Source: Stereocaulon alpinum
Lineage: Eukaryota > Ascomycota > Lecanoromycetes > Lecanorales > Stereocaulaceae
Direction of reading: 5' to 3'
NCBI GenBank assembly: GCA_018257865.1
Contig: JAEUBA010000039.1
Span: 186,001-250,000 of the forward strand
DNA: 64,000 nucleotides
The notes under the pieces were generated by a model. The model was given only the letters and a program-made list of their open reading frames with translations, was not told where the DNA came from and ran no database searches. Position numbers and translations under genes: made by a program. Positions 48,178 to 60,416 of the stretch are shown in pieces. Every line of letters begins with the position of its first letter. Position 1 is the first letter of the stretch.

Positions 48178-51100
48178 ATGTGGCGATCTTTAAAAAAAGC
48201 CGTTCGCAACAGAAGCACTTCTAGGAAGTCTGAAGGCCCCCAAGATAAGCCGACACCGGCTGTCGCACCAGAGAGAAGCGAGGGGTCTGGCCTTTACTCC
48301 CTTAGCAACAAGAAGTTAGGGGAGGATGACACTGATGCGGAACCTTTCGAAGTCGATATTGTTGCTATACATGGCCTCAACGGAGATGCATATGAGACGT
48401 GGACCCATCACAGAAGCCAAAAGCTCTGGCTTCGAGACATGCTTCCACAAGACATTCCAGGCGCTCGCATCTACACTTACGGGTATCCTTCGCACTTATT
48501 CTTTAGTAGATCGACAGCGACAATATCCGACTATGCCATGAAACTACTTGCGTATCTCAACAGCATTAGGGCTGGCAAAGAACGACGGCCTATCATCTTC
48601 ATCGCGCATAGCCTTGGGGGTATCGTGCTAAAACAGGCACTGCTATTGGCCCAAATAGACCCTAATTACCTGAATATATTGGAAAGCACTACCGGTATCC
48701 TCTTTTTCGCCACACCCCACAGAGGAGCCAGAGGCACTCCAGACATGGGTATTCTTTTGGGAGATGTACTAGACGTGGGTCTCCGAGCGTCAGGCGCCCG
48801 ACTTCTTACGGGGAAGACCACCAGAAGGGATCTCCTTTCAAACCTAAGCGCCAATTCCGAAATTCTACGTAATATCTCGACATCCTTCAGGCATCTCCTA
48901 GGTCATTTCGCGATTGTTACGTTCTACGAAACTGAGGAGACAAGACCGATGGGCAGACTCGTGAGCAGATCCCTCACTTGTCCGTGATACAAAGGACACA
49001 GATTTTGACAGCGACTGATGATCACGTGGGTTTAGATCGTGGATCAAGACTCAGCCATGATGGGCGTCCAGGGTGAGAAGCTCATCGGAATATTCGCCAA
49101 CCATACAGACATATGCCGTTTCGAGAGCAAGGATAATACCGACTATGTTGTGATTGTGAGCGAAATCCAACAACTGTGTCGCAAAGTATGTCATGATCCT
49201 TGTATGTAGTTCACTGAACAACATCAATAACGATCGTGGGTCTTTTCTAATGGGCTTTGTCCTAGCTCTGAGGGAGTCCGAGAAGGCTGCCGTAAGGATA
49301 TTCAACGACGTCGACGTGAACGAATACAGATCAAGCCTACCGAAACGCATTGATGGTACGTGCCAGTGGGTCTTGCACACTCCAGAGTACCACTCCTGGG
49401 CGACAGAAAGTGAAGCTACTCTGCTCTGGATTACTGGCCATCCTGGTTCAGGAAAGACCGTCCTGTCATCATTCCTCACCCAGCAACTGGCGTCAACATC
49501 ATCATCGAAAAGACATGATCCAATCATATGTTTCTTCTTCTGTAATGATAGCATAGAAAATCAAAGGGATGCAAAGGCTATACTACGGAGCATCATCTTC
49601 CAAATCTTGATGGAGCGGCGCACTATGGTTCGTCATGTCAAACCTTTGCTAGACTATGACAAAGATGGCGTTCACCTACTTAACTCATACGATCGCCTGT
49701 GGTCCATCTTTTCTGCAATAGCCAGCGATATAGATGTTGGTCCAATCAACATCATTATTGATGCTCTAGATGAGTGTGAGAAGTCTAGCAGAAATCGGCT
49801 GATGGAAAGTATTGCGAAGTTATTGGACCGATTAAGAAGCATGAAATCTCGCTGCATCAGGTTCTTGATTACCTCTCGACCATACTTAGACATCACCGGG
49901 TGCTTCGTCAAGTACGAGCCACATTGCCTGGCCCTTGAAGAAAAACAAAAGGAGACGGACGCGGATCTACGGATGGTAATTGGGCAGCGTGTCCAGGAGA
50001 TTGCGAAACGAACTAAAGCCAAACAAGATACCGTGGCCTTGCTAGAAAAATCATTAAACGAGAACGCAGATCGGACATTCCTTTGGGCAAAATTTGCTCT
50101 AGACTTATTAGATGAGGACCTTCGCACAGCACCGGGTGACTTCCAACGCATTCTCGCTGAGTTACCTCAAGACCTTCAGGCAACTTATGAACGCTTTCTT
50201 CGCAGAATTAAGCCTGGGAAAGAAGGCTTTGCCATCAAGTTATTGCGTCTGATTATCGGGAGCTATAGGCCACTAAGCCTTGACGAGGTCAACACTATAG
50301 TAAACATGGAGGACGCCACCGATGCGGGTTGTCAAAACATAGAAGAGTTCGGAAAGCAGTATCTCGGGACGAACATAACAGCGGACATCTACAAGGTCCT
50401 TGGACCTCTCGTTCGCATCTCGGACTCAAAAGTTTACTTGGTCCATATCTCGCTCAAGGAGTTCTTATGCACGTCGATATGTCAATTGGAAGACCGTGGG
50501 CTTTCCAATCGATTCCACGTCGACCTTCGGGATGCACACCTTTACCTCGCTAGTGCTTGCACAGCGTATCTTATGCTTGATGATTTCGCAACGGATCTCT
50601 TCGCAATAAACAGATCGAGTCCAAGGGACAGATCTCTGGACTCGCAGTCGGAGAGCGAGGCGCGTGAAGAGCAGGAGCCGTGGGAAGAAACGATGTTCAT
50701 CTTCGGTAATCTGTTACAAGAAAGTGATGAGATCGACGCCGATACGTACTTTACACTGGCAAGCAAATTCCAGCTCTTCGAATACTCAGCATTACATTGG
50801 GCTAGGCACTTTGCCCTCGGTCAAGACGCTGCTACTGAGGAGACTCGAGGTCGGGTACTTGGTCTCTCAAATCGGAAATCGCAACATCGATTCCAGAATT
50901 GGTTCAAGTTTTACAGCATCAAATCAGGACTCCCACTGCCCAGTTCTCTAGATTTCGAGCCATTGACTGTCGCGGGCTTCTTCGACCACTTCACGTTGTT
51001 AGAAAGCCTCCTCACCCCATCAGGAACATCCAACTCAGGAAATGTAGTGGATGCCTTGTACTGGGCATCAAGGAACGGCCATAGCAATTCCGTAGCCAGA

Positions 51101-52063
51101 CTGCTGAAGACCGAGGTAGAACCTGACTCAAAGACAGTCGACTCTCAAAGCGCACTCGGCATCTCCGCTGAGCTCGGATATCCTGACGTGATAAAAGCGT
51201 TAATAGCAGATGCACGTGTAGATGTCAACTTCAAAGGTCAAAAGGAAAGGACACCTCTTTCTATGGCCGCCGGGAATGGTCATCTCGAGGTCGTCAGTCT
51301 CTTCCTACGCCACGAACTCATCGAGGCAGATGCTAAGGCGAGCAATGGCATCACTCCCCTCATATGGGCTATTCGAGGACGGCAAGCCAGGGTGACCCGC
51401 CTTCTAGCCAATGATCCACGCGTAAACACCAATAATGTTGACTGCCACGGGCGTACCCCATTCTCATGGGCCGCGGAAGACGGTGACGAAAACATCATAG
51501 CGATACTCCTACAAATTCCAGGTATCGATGTAGACCGGGCCGATCATGATGGACATACGCCTGTCCATTTCGCTGCTAGATTCGGGCACACGGGCGTCCT
51601 CAAACAGCTGAAGCGTGCCAACAAGCTTGATATCTCTCACTCGCATAAAGACAAGACGAGGCGTAATGCCTTCGGTTGGGCTGCATGGGGCGGCTATAAC
51701 GCTGTCATACAGCTGCTGTTCAGATACGGCCTTCCTGGTGTTGACGAGGAAGATGAATTCGAATGGACGCCATTGTTTTGGGCTCTCGAAGCCCGCAATT
51801 GTACGACTGTCGAGACACTGCTAGCCACTGGCAAGGTCAATGTGAACCACAAGGACCATAGCGGTCGTACGGCGCTTTTCTGGACCGCGGGGTACGGGAA
51901 GGAAGACATGGTGAAGGTTCTTTTAGCTGCTGAGGGAATAGATGCTGAAGCTACGAATGATGAAGGTCACACGCCGCTGCAATGGGCGCGGAAACTGGAC
52001 AAGCAGGGCACCGCGGCGCTTCTTGACAACTTCTTACAGAGAAAGGTCAAGTCTAGTCAGTGA
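48178..52063 (+). CDS. fungal NLR: SesB-like hydrolase - NACHT - ankyrin repeats
   Basis: Exons 48178..48960, 49036..49201 and 49266..52063 give 1248 residues. The N-terminal alpha/beta hydrolase has VDIVAIHGLNGD near residue 60, the nucleophile elbow FIAHSLGGIV with Ser near 144, and TPHRGA; this is the SesB/DUF676-type effector domain. The NACHT domain has Walker A GHPGSGKTV near 374, Walker B IIIDALDEC near 479 and a sensor-like FLITSRP. The HISLKEFL element of the helical arm follows, then ankyrin repeats from about 908 to the end (for example RTPLSMAAGNGHLEVVSLFL and RTALFWTAGYGKEDMVKVLL). Such proteins act in fungal heterokaryon incompatibility and innate-type immunity: ligand sensing by the repeats, oligomerisation through NACHT and activation of the effector domain. 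All key motifs are intact, so it is probably functional. The ankyrin units are diverse rather than near-identical. Ligand and activity are unknown. Confidence 0.9.
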
Positions 52064-53442
52064 ATCCGAATTGAATAATAGGTATATAGACAATCATGCA
52101 CGGTTTCTAATAAATCATGTCAGCTGATTGAAAGCAAAATCCTCGCTCACTCCTGTCATTCGTCGTTGTGAATCTGCTGCCGTTGATTCGTGAAATCTGC
52201 CCGTATATAATAATCAGTCTGCAGCCGCAACTGCTGCAGAGTAAACAAAAACGGTATCGCCTGAATTGTTCCAACGCGTAGGAAAGGCCGACTAGAGAAG
52301 ACTTCATGGCTGAGGCTGATGTTGTTGGTTGGTTGTGCCAAGCCAAACGGCCTCGGCGCTTGCATTGACATTCGTCTTTACCTACCTTTGTGATCTTCCT
52401 GCTTACTTTTCTATACTTACTTTGTAGCTTGCTTATTCTGCACTACGGCCTCTGACCTTAGTATCTCTAGCCATGTTATCACTCATAAAGCGGTATCGCT
52501 TTCTGAAACCTGCTAAAAGCGCCACTATTGCTGAATAGGGAAGAACGGTCCACGAAACATGGGGGCTGGCGGTTAGGTCTCGACTGTGCCCGCCTAGCTT
52601 ATGCCAATACCAGGAGAAATACTACGTACGTATTCGAATAGAGTGATGACTTCCTTATCATGCTACTTGTGAACCAACGTGAGGGGTAGCAATTGGCTAC
52701 CACCTTGTGGTTGCTACACTTGCACGACACCCTCGTCCTTATTCAAGCGGTAACTTTCTGCACTCTCTGATTCCTTTGGGCCCCAACTGTCCTGTTGGGC
52801 TCCCAGCCAAAGCCCATTGTGCATGCATTGTGCCGCAATCTGCAACTTTCTCTGGCCCATTTCAATCTCCACTTAGCTGAGAAGAGTGTGAAAATTTGTC
52901 GCCTGATCTATACGACTCTCGCTAACTTCCTGCGGTCAAGTGCAACTGCAGCTTACTTACTATGTTTGGCTTGGGTGAACTGTTCTCCGACCTTTCGGCG
53001 TCCCACAGCCTTGCTGAATATCGATACCTGACCCCCATTCGGTGGTATAGATAGCGGACCAGGCGCGTGTCAGGACCCCAATTTCCGTACATGCCGGGCA
53101 CTGCGAATGGTTATTGTTATATCTCTCTGGATCTATCATGGACGTGTGAGCAGCTAGCTGCATCACTGGCTTCCAGGAAGATTGCAGGAGAGAAGAGGGG
53201 AACAGTACGAATGAACGCTGGTAGAGGCAACCCTTAAGATGCTTTCTGTATGAATAGATTATGCGCACGTGGATGAAGATTTCTGGTTGACGCTGTGATG
53301 CTCCTACCTTGCATATAAAGCTTCAGGCATCCCGTTTGATCTTGCAATTATTCGGCGCTCGACATCTCCTCTCGACGACCTTACAATTTCACAACAGTCC
53401 ATCCCCAGTCTTAGCGTCAGTCTTCTTGAGCTTCGGAACAAA
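52064..53442. other. intergenic, 1.4 kb
   Basis: Between the NLR and the cysteine-rich gene. Only a TATA-like word at 53313 stands out. Confidence 0.5.
53313..53320 (+). promoter_or_regulatory. TATA-like element
   Basis: ATATAAAG lies 130 bases upstream of the ATG at 53443, a plausible core promoter for the secreted gene. Confidence 0.35.
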
Positions 53443-54049
53443 ATGCTTCACTTCCTTCTCCCTGTCACTCTCCTCGGGCTCCTCCTACCCAGTCTCATCT
53501 CCGCCCAATGCCCCGCCTGCGATTCCTACACCGCTGCCCTCAAATCTTGCCAGAGCCCCAGCGTCAATGTCACCGCAATCGGAAACACAATGGATGTCTC
53601 GAGCGTCCACTGTATGTGTGTCACCCACTCTAACACTGCGCAAATGAATACTTGCCAAATCTGTGTCGACACAAGTGGAACTATAGATATACTAAGCGTC
53701 TTGTTGGCCTGGAGGACGACCTGCAATGCGAATACCCTATTTGGAGACCAGCAGGCCGTCGCGTGCTGGGAGGGGCAGCCGGGTAATTTTCTACCCTGCG
53801 TTTCCAAATACGCCGGGAACGGGTTTGGGTCTCCGACAAGTCTCCCCGGTGTGACCGCGAGCTCGGCAGGCAGGTAAGTCTTAAGTCGGCGTCCAGTCAG
53901 ATTGTGCTGCTGTAAATCTAAGATGACGCAGTCCATCCAATACTGGGACGCCCGCAACGACGGTGAAATCTAACGACGGGGTTCCATCCCGGGGCTTCGA
54001 GACACTTTCCGTCCTGATTGTTGCGCTCGGTATGGTGGTTGGGTACTGA
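53443..54049 (+). CDS. small cysteine-rich secreted protein, probable GPI anchor
   Basis: Exons 53443..53873 and 53932..54049 give 182 residues. The signal peptide is clear (MLHFLLPVTLLGLLLPSLIS, then AQC). The mature part has ten Cys, with pairs CPAC, HCMC and CQIC, and several Asn-x-Ser/Thr sites. A Ser/Thr-rich stretch follows, and the splice adds a C-terminal hydrophobic tail (LSVLIVALGMVVGY) after a small-residue site, as for GPI attachment. This size and layout are common in fungal cell-wall or surface proteins of unknown function. It does not fit the eight-Cys CFEM pattern. It lies directly downstream of the NLR, in the same orientation, 1.4 kb away. Confidence 0.78.
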
Positions 54050-54885
54050 GGACCTTTCAAGCGTTAGCGTAGCAGGGGAGTGTTGGTGCGGATAGGAGTC
54101 ATCGTTCACCGGTCTGGTCTTTATGTTTTCGTATTTTGTATTAGTATATCATTCAATGTAGGAGTTAGTTTTGCGTTAATGGCTTTCTTACATGTTCTTG
54201 ATGCGAGAGGTAGAGTAGCATTTTGATGTCCTAAGAACTGTGTCCTGGTACTACTATGAACGCCACAGTCCATGCGGACATTACCTTAAACGATGGCATT
54301 ACAAACGCCCAGACCCCATCTAAAGGGACTGAAAGTCAATTTTGCCAACCCCGAATATGGCGCATTGTTCGCTCAGAGAGCAGCAGAGATATGTAAGAGA
54401 AAGCTCTATTATCCTAAGAGAGGACATAGCATATGCTCAGACACCGGTAGAACAGGTTGGGAGATAGTGATTCTAGTAACTCTTAGCCAGAGGAGAGTAC
54501 AATATGAGTTCAATTGCTAGGCCGAATGATGAAGAGACAGTCTCTCTATGGCCGAAGGGGGTAAGGTCTGTGCTCAATTTCGTAACATCTGATCACGAGG
54601 TTATATGTGAGTGAAGTGAAGTAAGTGAGGGAAACATCTTGCTGTTTGTGCGGAGGATATGGAAATTGATGTACGAGGTTGTATCCGACGGATCCTGTAG
54701 GAAGGGATTTTGAGTATTCGGCTTATACGATGCAGGAACAAGCGCCAGCGGTCTTGAATCAGCAGTAAGGAGGTAGTAACGACGATCGGTAGATTGCTAT
54801 CAAGACTCCTCCGCTCGGGGTATCATTCGCGATGTACAAAATCAACTCCAGCAAATGTTATCCAAGGTTGATAGACCACTATTCT
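54050..54885. other. intergenic, convergent 3' flanks
   Basis: 836 bases with no recognisable gene, RNA or repeat. Confidence 0.5.
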
Positions 54886-55777
54886 TCATTTCACTTGTTG
54901 TGTCGTCTCCACCACCTCTCCCTCACCATCTCCCACATTTCCATTGTTCCTGTTCGAACTCTGTCCTTGAGCAAATTTCCCCAGGTTCTTGGTCGCCTTA
55001 TTCCTAAGCCATATCACGAGCCAAACGATTCCGAATATTACGCAAGCGGCGACCAAAATTCCAATGCAATACCCCGCGACATGCCCCTTGCCTGTACTCG
55101 GGTCTAAGAAGCCGTAGACGTAGAACCCTTGGATGGCATGGCATAGGAAGGCAAGAGCCAAGTAGAGTGCTAGCAGGATGACAAGGAAGACGAGATGCAA
55201 GGGTGGCGGAGGGCTGGTACGCGTGAGGAAGATTTCGAAGACGGCGTAGAGGGTGTTGAGTGCGTGTTGAGATACCTATGAGCCTCTTGTATTAGCCCCT
55301 AAACGCTCAACGATGTTAGAGTAAAGATAGGCGTACATTAGTCCACGCTTCCTCTGCATCGGAAAACCAGGGATCCTTGTACAAAACACCCCAGTATACT
55401 ATCGTCACCAAGAACGGGAATGTTACAATCGTGGAATAGAATATCGCATGCGCAGCCTGTAACGGCCTCGGCCAACGCTGTAGCCATGCCTTGCCTGTCC
55501 GAGCGTACGAAAATGTGTGTAGTGCGCTGAATAGGGAGTAGAATGCCAGGCCACAGTATGTCAGGTTGGTAAAGTAGGAGAACCATTGACGGGCTTTGTA
55601 TGATAGCTGATGAGAGTCGTCATAACCAAAGATGGTGAAAATTGTGACGAAGGCATAAAGGGAGAAGAGCGCCCGGATTATGGCAAGGACGAGAGGTGGG
55701 AGGAGCCAGGAGGTTGTGTAACGGTGGGTGGGGTCGAAGGGGCTATCGACGCCCAAGAGGTGGTAGGATCTAGACAT
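54886..55777 (-). CDS. multi-span membrane protein, FAR-17a/AIG1-like (tentative)
   Basis: Exons 55337..55777 and 54886..55275 give 276 residues. About six hydrophobic helices are visible, among them WLLPPLVLAIIRALFSLYAF, the YFTNLTYCGLAFYSLFSAL helix, the AIFYSTIVTFPFLVTIVYW helix, LVFLVILLALYLALAFL and the YCIGILVAACVIFGIVWLVI helix. The arrangement WFSYFTNLTYCGLAFY and HAIQGFYVYGFLD resembles fungal members of the FAR-17a/AIG1 group; animal members hydrolyse fatty-acid esters of hydroxy fatty acids. The family name is from pattern memory only. The C-terminal tail is charged and polar. Confidence 0.68.
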
Positions 55778-57875
55778 GACTTTTGCCTTTTCGTGGAGTC
55801 AGGAGAACATGGGCGAGCTTTAGGAAAGACCAAGATGTGAGTGTTTTAGGACATCTCCGAGGGTAACAAAATGTCTTGATCAACGGCAGTACACGAGTCA
55901 CAGGGTCTTTGGCAGCGCAAATATATCAAAAGGAGAGTGAGCAACGATGTGCGACTGTATGGAGATGTGTACGAGAACATGGCATGAAGGATTCGTGGGA
56001 ATGGGGAGTCTGGAACGTGGCGCTGAGGCTGAGACGATCCGTGCCATCTTGGAGGCCCAAACTCAATCAAGGGGCGCCTTCATGCCCCTGCTCATTACTG
56101 CAAGTTGAGTAACATCTTGCGAGACAACCACGTGAGGGTGGGGCAGTGAGGCCGCTTCTGAAGCCAATGTTTTATTTACACGGCTATAGAGCTCTCGATG
56201 TTGCGTGGAGGTCAGTAGTGAACTTTGAAATCAGACAAGGCCTGGTGCCAAGACCGAAGATGAGCCATAGGTAGGTTGATATGCCACGACCTTCTTCACA
56301 GCTGGAGTCCTTCGTATGGCATAGATCCTAGATTCTAATTTCGCGGACTGGGGATTACCTACAACATCGAAAGTATTAGATCGGAGCATTCAGGCTTTGT
56401 AAAGCCTCGAGTCTGAGAGCAAGCAAGCATTGCCCTTCTATAGACTAAAACATACAGTCCCAAATTCTATGCAATAAGTTGACAATTACTTATCTGCTCT
56501 TACGTGCCTAATTCGAGGCAACACTAAAGCCTAAATGTAGTGAAATCGCACCTTTATGAGACAGTATCACGCTTGTAAGAATCACAAGGTTGCGAAGCTC
56601 TGTTACTACTGCTATCAAAGTCAGAAGCCTATCTCACACAAAATCTTTCAGCTTCTGGACACCACTAGCAACTCCAACCTCTCGCTCTTCTGTCGGTGTA
56701 TGGATTGCGACTTGACCTCCAATTCCACGATGGGCCTGCAGAAAAATATTCCTTTTGGGCATCGGAAGCTGATTTTAAGGTTGCTGTAACTGAGTGGCAT
56801 CCCCCTGAACCCCAATTAGTCAAACACAGACCCGTTGCAAGCTCCAATTCTCTACATAGGCGTGCACGTGATAAATAGCGATTCCAAAACATGGCTGAAA
56901 AGGGATCAGAAGGAGGGTCACGTGTTGCCACTCTGAGAGTGGCACTTGGTAACTGACCGTAAGGTTGAGACACAATTGAATCAGGTTCTACAATACGACA
57001 ATAACATTCCGGCAGATATGAGTGCAATCCAGCTCAGCTTTGGCTGATATCAGTGTTATTCTCCGCAGACTCAAGCTTGCAAGTGTCAGCATAATCTAAA
57101 TCCCCCTAATGTTTTTATGGACAGGGTCATCGTATGAGGCACAGAATGACTATTCTTAAGGGGCTAGAACTTCAAGTCATCGGCCAATTGGGACTCAGCA
57201 ATCGTTCTTTTGTGCAGTCTATGTTTGTAGCCAGAGCTACGAACTCCAAAACTGTTAAACACTCGTCTGCGATTCTGCATTACCTGCAAGTCAAATCAGC
57301 AATTTGTCGTAGACGTGAAGGGTGAAACTGCTTTGAGACAGGAAATGCGAGCAGAGTATCAGAAGTCCGTTTAGATCATCGAAGCCGGTAAAGACTTCTG
57401 ACATAAGAGGTACCAGAAATATTGTGTAATAGGAATATCATCAATTTGTGCTCAAGGGCGAGAAATGCTTTGGATCTAGACGTACCCATGTGCAAGAATT
57501 TAACTGTCCGAGGCTTCTGGCGGTCAGACTGGTTAAGTCTCTCAGACACAAGGCTTCAATGGTAGCATGCCACCCATGAATGGCATGAGACTATGGTGTA
57601 GCCCCCGCTATTGTCCCCAGAAACGGTCTAAACGGATGGAAATATGAGTCATTGCAGGTCCAGTAGACACCCCAAGCCTTAAGCCCTAGCTCCCATTGTG
57701 ATGCACGCTGCTCTGGTAGTCCTTTCATGGAGGAAGAATTTCGACGCTGCGCACGAAAATCTTGCATGAGGCGGACTCGCTTAGGAAAAATTTAGCGCGA
57801 CTCATGAGTCTTGGCACCCACCACATTTGAACCTCCGCAATCACAAGCCCCCAACATCGACAACCATTCGCAAAT
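55778..57875. other. intergenic, 2.1 kb, divergent
   Basis: Between the FAR-17a-like gene (minus) and RPS13 (plus). Several CACGTG words occur (56131, 56865, 56924 area). No coding content is recognised in the short frames at 56556-57325. Confidence 0.5.
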
Positions 57876-58576
57876 ATGGGTCGCCTTCACAGCAACGGCA
57901 AAGGCATATCAGCCTCAGCTATTCCTTACTCGCGAACACCGCCAGCATGGCTCAAGACTACCCCGGAGCAGGTCGTTGACCAGATCTGCAAACTCGCGAA
58001 GAAGGGCGCAACTCCGTCGCAGATTGGTGTGGTGCTTAGGGATTCGCACGGTATTGCTCAGGTCAAGGTCGTTACTGGTAGGTTCTCTTTACAGCTCATC
58101 GCATGTGGTAGGGTTTGAGGCTGACATGGTGCTCCAGGTAACAAGATCCTCCGCATCCTCAAGTCCAATGGTACGGTATACCCAGTGTGAAAGGCTTCGA
58201 TCTTGGCTCTATTTTTATGGCACATACGAGACAACAATGCCTCTGCTTGGTCTTTGACTGACGGAGTGATTTCTACATAACAGGCCTCGCACCAGAAATA
58301 CCTGAGGACCTCTACATGTTGATTAAGAAGGTAGCACTCAATCTTCCCTACTATTCCTACCTCCCCTTATCCGTTGGAAACTAGTCACTGATAAATTTCT
58401 AGGCCGTTGCTGTCCGCAAGCATCTCGAGCGTAACCGCAAAGACAAGGACTCCAAGTTCCGCCTTATTCTCATCGAATCCCGCATTCACCGCCTGTCGCG
58501 CTACTACAAGTCTGTTGGCGTCCTACCACCTACATGGAGATACGAGAGTGCTACTGCCAGCACGTTGGTGGCATAG
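57876..58576 (+). CDS. RPS13: 40S ribosomal protein S13 (uS15)
   Basis: Exons 57876..58077, 58138..58170, 58284..58330 and 58403..58576 give 151 residues, exactly the eukaryotic length. The sequence runs MGRLHSNGKGISASAIPY, then AKKGATPSQIGVVLRDSHG, NKILRILKSN, GLAPEIPEDLYMLIKK and VRKHLERNRKDKDSKFRL, with the ending TASTLVA. All are S13 signatures. It belongs to the small-subunit central domain near the inter-subunit bridge. Three introns, two of them bounding tiny 33- and 47-base exons, are in line with fungal RP genes. Confidence 0.96.
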
Positions 58577-58884
58577 AGAATGTGAAGTGGGGGAGGAAGC
58601 TCGGAGAACATTTCTAGATAGCAGACGACTTTCTAGGTTCTGAGCATGGTAACATTGCAGGCGTCTAGACTAAAGTCGCTCAATACCAAGACTCAGAATA
58701 TCTCAAACTTGATTTGTATGCAAGAATTGCTTTTGAGTATCGAATTGTGACCACTTCCTATCAAATAGCGGTTGGTATGCAGTGGTGGGTATACGAACGC
58801 CCAAGACTCCCTGAAACTCCTTCGCTATGCACTCATCATCTCCCTCCGAAAGATGTACGATCCCGTCTATACGCTGCCCAGGCT
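58577..58884. other. intergenic, convergent 3' flanks
   Basis: 308 bases between RPS13 and SDC1. Nothing recognisable. Confidence 0.5.
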
Positions 58885-59425
58885 CTACGAAGATCCTTCC
58901 AGCTCCTTACTCCTCAACAACAAAAACTCCCCCAACACCTGTAGCGGATTCTCAGGCCTAAACACCAGTAACATCAGCATGCAATTCACTCCATCCAAAT
59001 CATCACACGTACTGATCAGCAGCCAACCTCTTCAACCCCTCCAACAACACCCCCGTAACCTTCTCATTCAAATACCTCCTAGCCGGCGCCCCATGCGCCG
59101 CCGCTTTCGACGGCATAGGCGGCGCAACCTCCGCTGTGCCATTGACATGCCGTATTGGCGTCGCTGTTCGCTGAGCCTGTGGGGGTATGTTGGGAGGTAT
59201 GCTGGGTTGTTGTTGGGGAATGAAGGGGGATTGTATGTCGGGCATTTCGGTGTCTAGTTGGTCTAGCATTTGTGGTTGCTGTTGGGAAAGGGGGTCGTGG
59301 GTGATGGGGAGGGGAAGGGGGAGGTCTGGCTCGTTGTTGATGGAGTTGTGGATGTTGTCGATTGGGGGGATTGGGGTGGTGGAGCCCGACATATCGGGCT
59401 GGGAGGGTGAGGGTTCTTCTGCCAT
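58885..59425 (-). CDS. SDC1: COMPASS subunit Sdc1 (Dpy-30 domain)
   Basis: Exons 59013..59425 and 58885..58957 give 161 residues. The first 105 residues are Pro/Gln-rich and disordered. The Dpy-30 motif then reads RRYLNEKVTGVLLEGLKRLAADQ, is joined across the intron to PENPLQVLGEFLLLRSK, and forms the two-helix dimerisation fold. Sdc1 binds Bre2 within the Set1/COMPASS histone H3K4 methyltransferase. Without the splice the frame would stop after AADQYV and lose the second helix, so the intron is well supported. Confidence 0.9.
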
Positions 59426-60416
59426 TTTGATGTGTTTCTTGGGGGCGTGCTGGGCTCGTGTTGACGTAGATTTCGTGAGATCGAAGAGATTCAGTGCATG
59501 AGCTTTCGTTGTAGGGCTTCGCTAGCGTTGGCGCGTCTCCAGGTCAGTTACTTTATGCGGTAAAGCGTGCCGCACAATGTTCGTCAGGAATAAGGACTCC
59601 AAGGGCCCTAAGATAACCCCGGAACGGGAACCCTGACCGGCCCTAGAGATGAGGCTAATGGGGTAGATACGGTGCCTTACTGATCCCGCTTTAAGGGCTT
59701 GCATTTAGGGACCTCGGCCATGATCTTCCTAGCGAAGCCCTACAGTCCTTCAATTCCTGCAGCCCTCCCCACGTGACTATCACAACTCTTGAGATCACTC
59801 GCCATATATACAGAAATTGTTTTCAACTTTTGCTCTTCTCATGAGTCGTTCAATTCTTCTATTCTTTTTGTATACGTACATTTACGTTGAACACCGGTCC
59901 AACAACCTCGCAAAACCCTGACACTTCAAAAACTCTATCATCATCTATGTTTATCAAACAGGTAAACATTAGCTACTAACGCGGATAGCAACTTCAGTTT
60001 GGTCAAATTATAGGAAGTTATATCCGATCGATAATGCAAGCCAAGAACGATCCGAACATGGCTTGTACTGGTACCCAATTCCGAAGCAGATGCTAGATAA
60101 CTTGCCGTGCTTCCATGAGGCTGTATCGGCTAGGGGCTAGCAACCAATCCACATTTCCACTGGCTGTCTTGATCGTTCTCAAGAATTGATGAGAGATTTA
60201 CAACGAAATCTACATCCAGGACTTATTCTAGCAGAATCTAGTTCTCCACTTATTCCTGAATAGCTTTAGCCGTGAAGTCAAGCTTAAGCGTCGGGACCTC
60301 GATTTCACCTGTCGCGGACGGATCGCGCCTCACTATCATTGCGTTCCTGTATTCCCCTTCACCTCATCACCTTCTCCAAAGCTCTCCGCTGACATTTCCA
60401 TGCTGACCTGATCGAG
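59426..60416. other. intergenic, 1 kb
   Basis: SDC1 promoter side and 3' flank of the rhodopsin-like relic. Contains the repeat motif at 59521. No coding content recognised. Confidence 0.5.
59521..59536 (+). promoter_or_regulatory. GCTAGCGTTGGCGCGT motif upstream of SDC1
   Basis: The same 16 bases occur again at 63675..63690. It contains TTGGCGCG, resembling an E2F-like or MBF-like core, and lies 96 bases upstream of the SDC1 start. Function is inference. Confidence 0.4.

Noticed and set aside
58078..58283. Possible snoRNA in the RPS13 introns
   Set aside because: No pair of C and D boxes with a terminal stem could be found.
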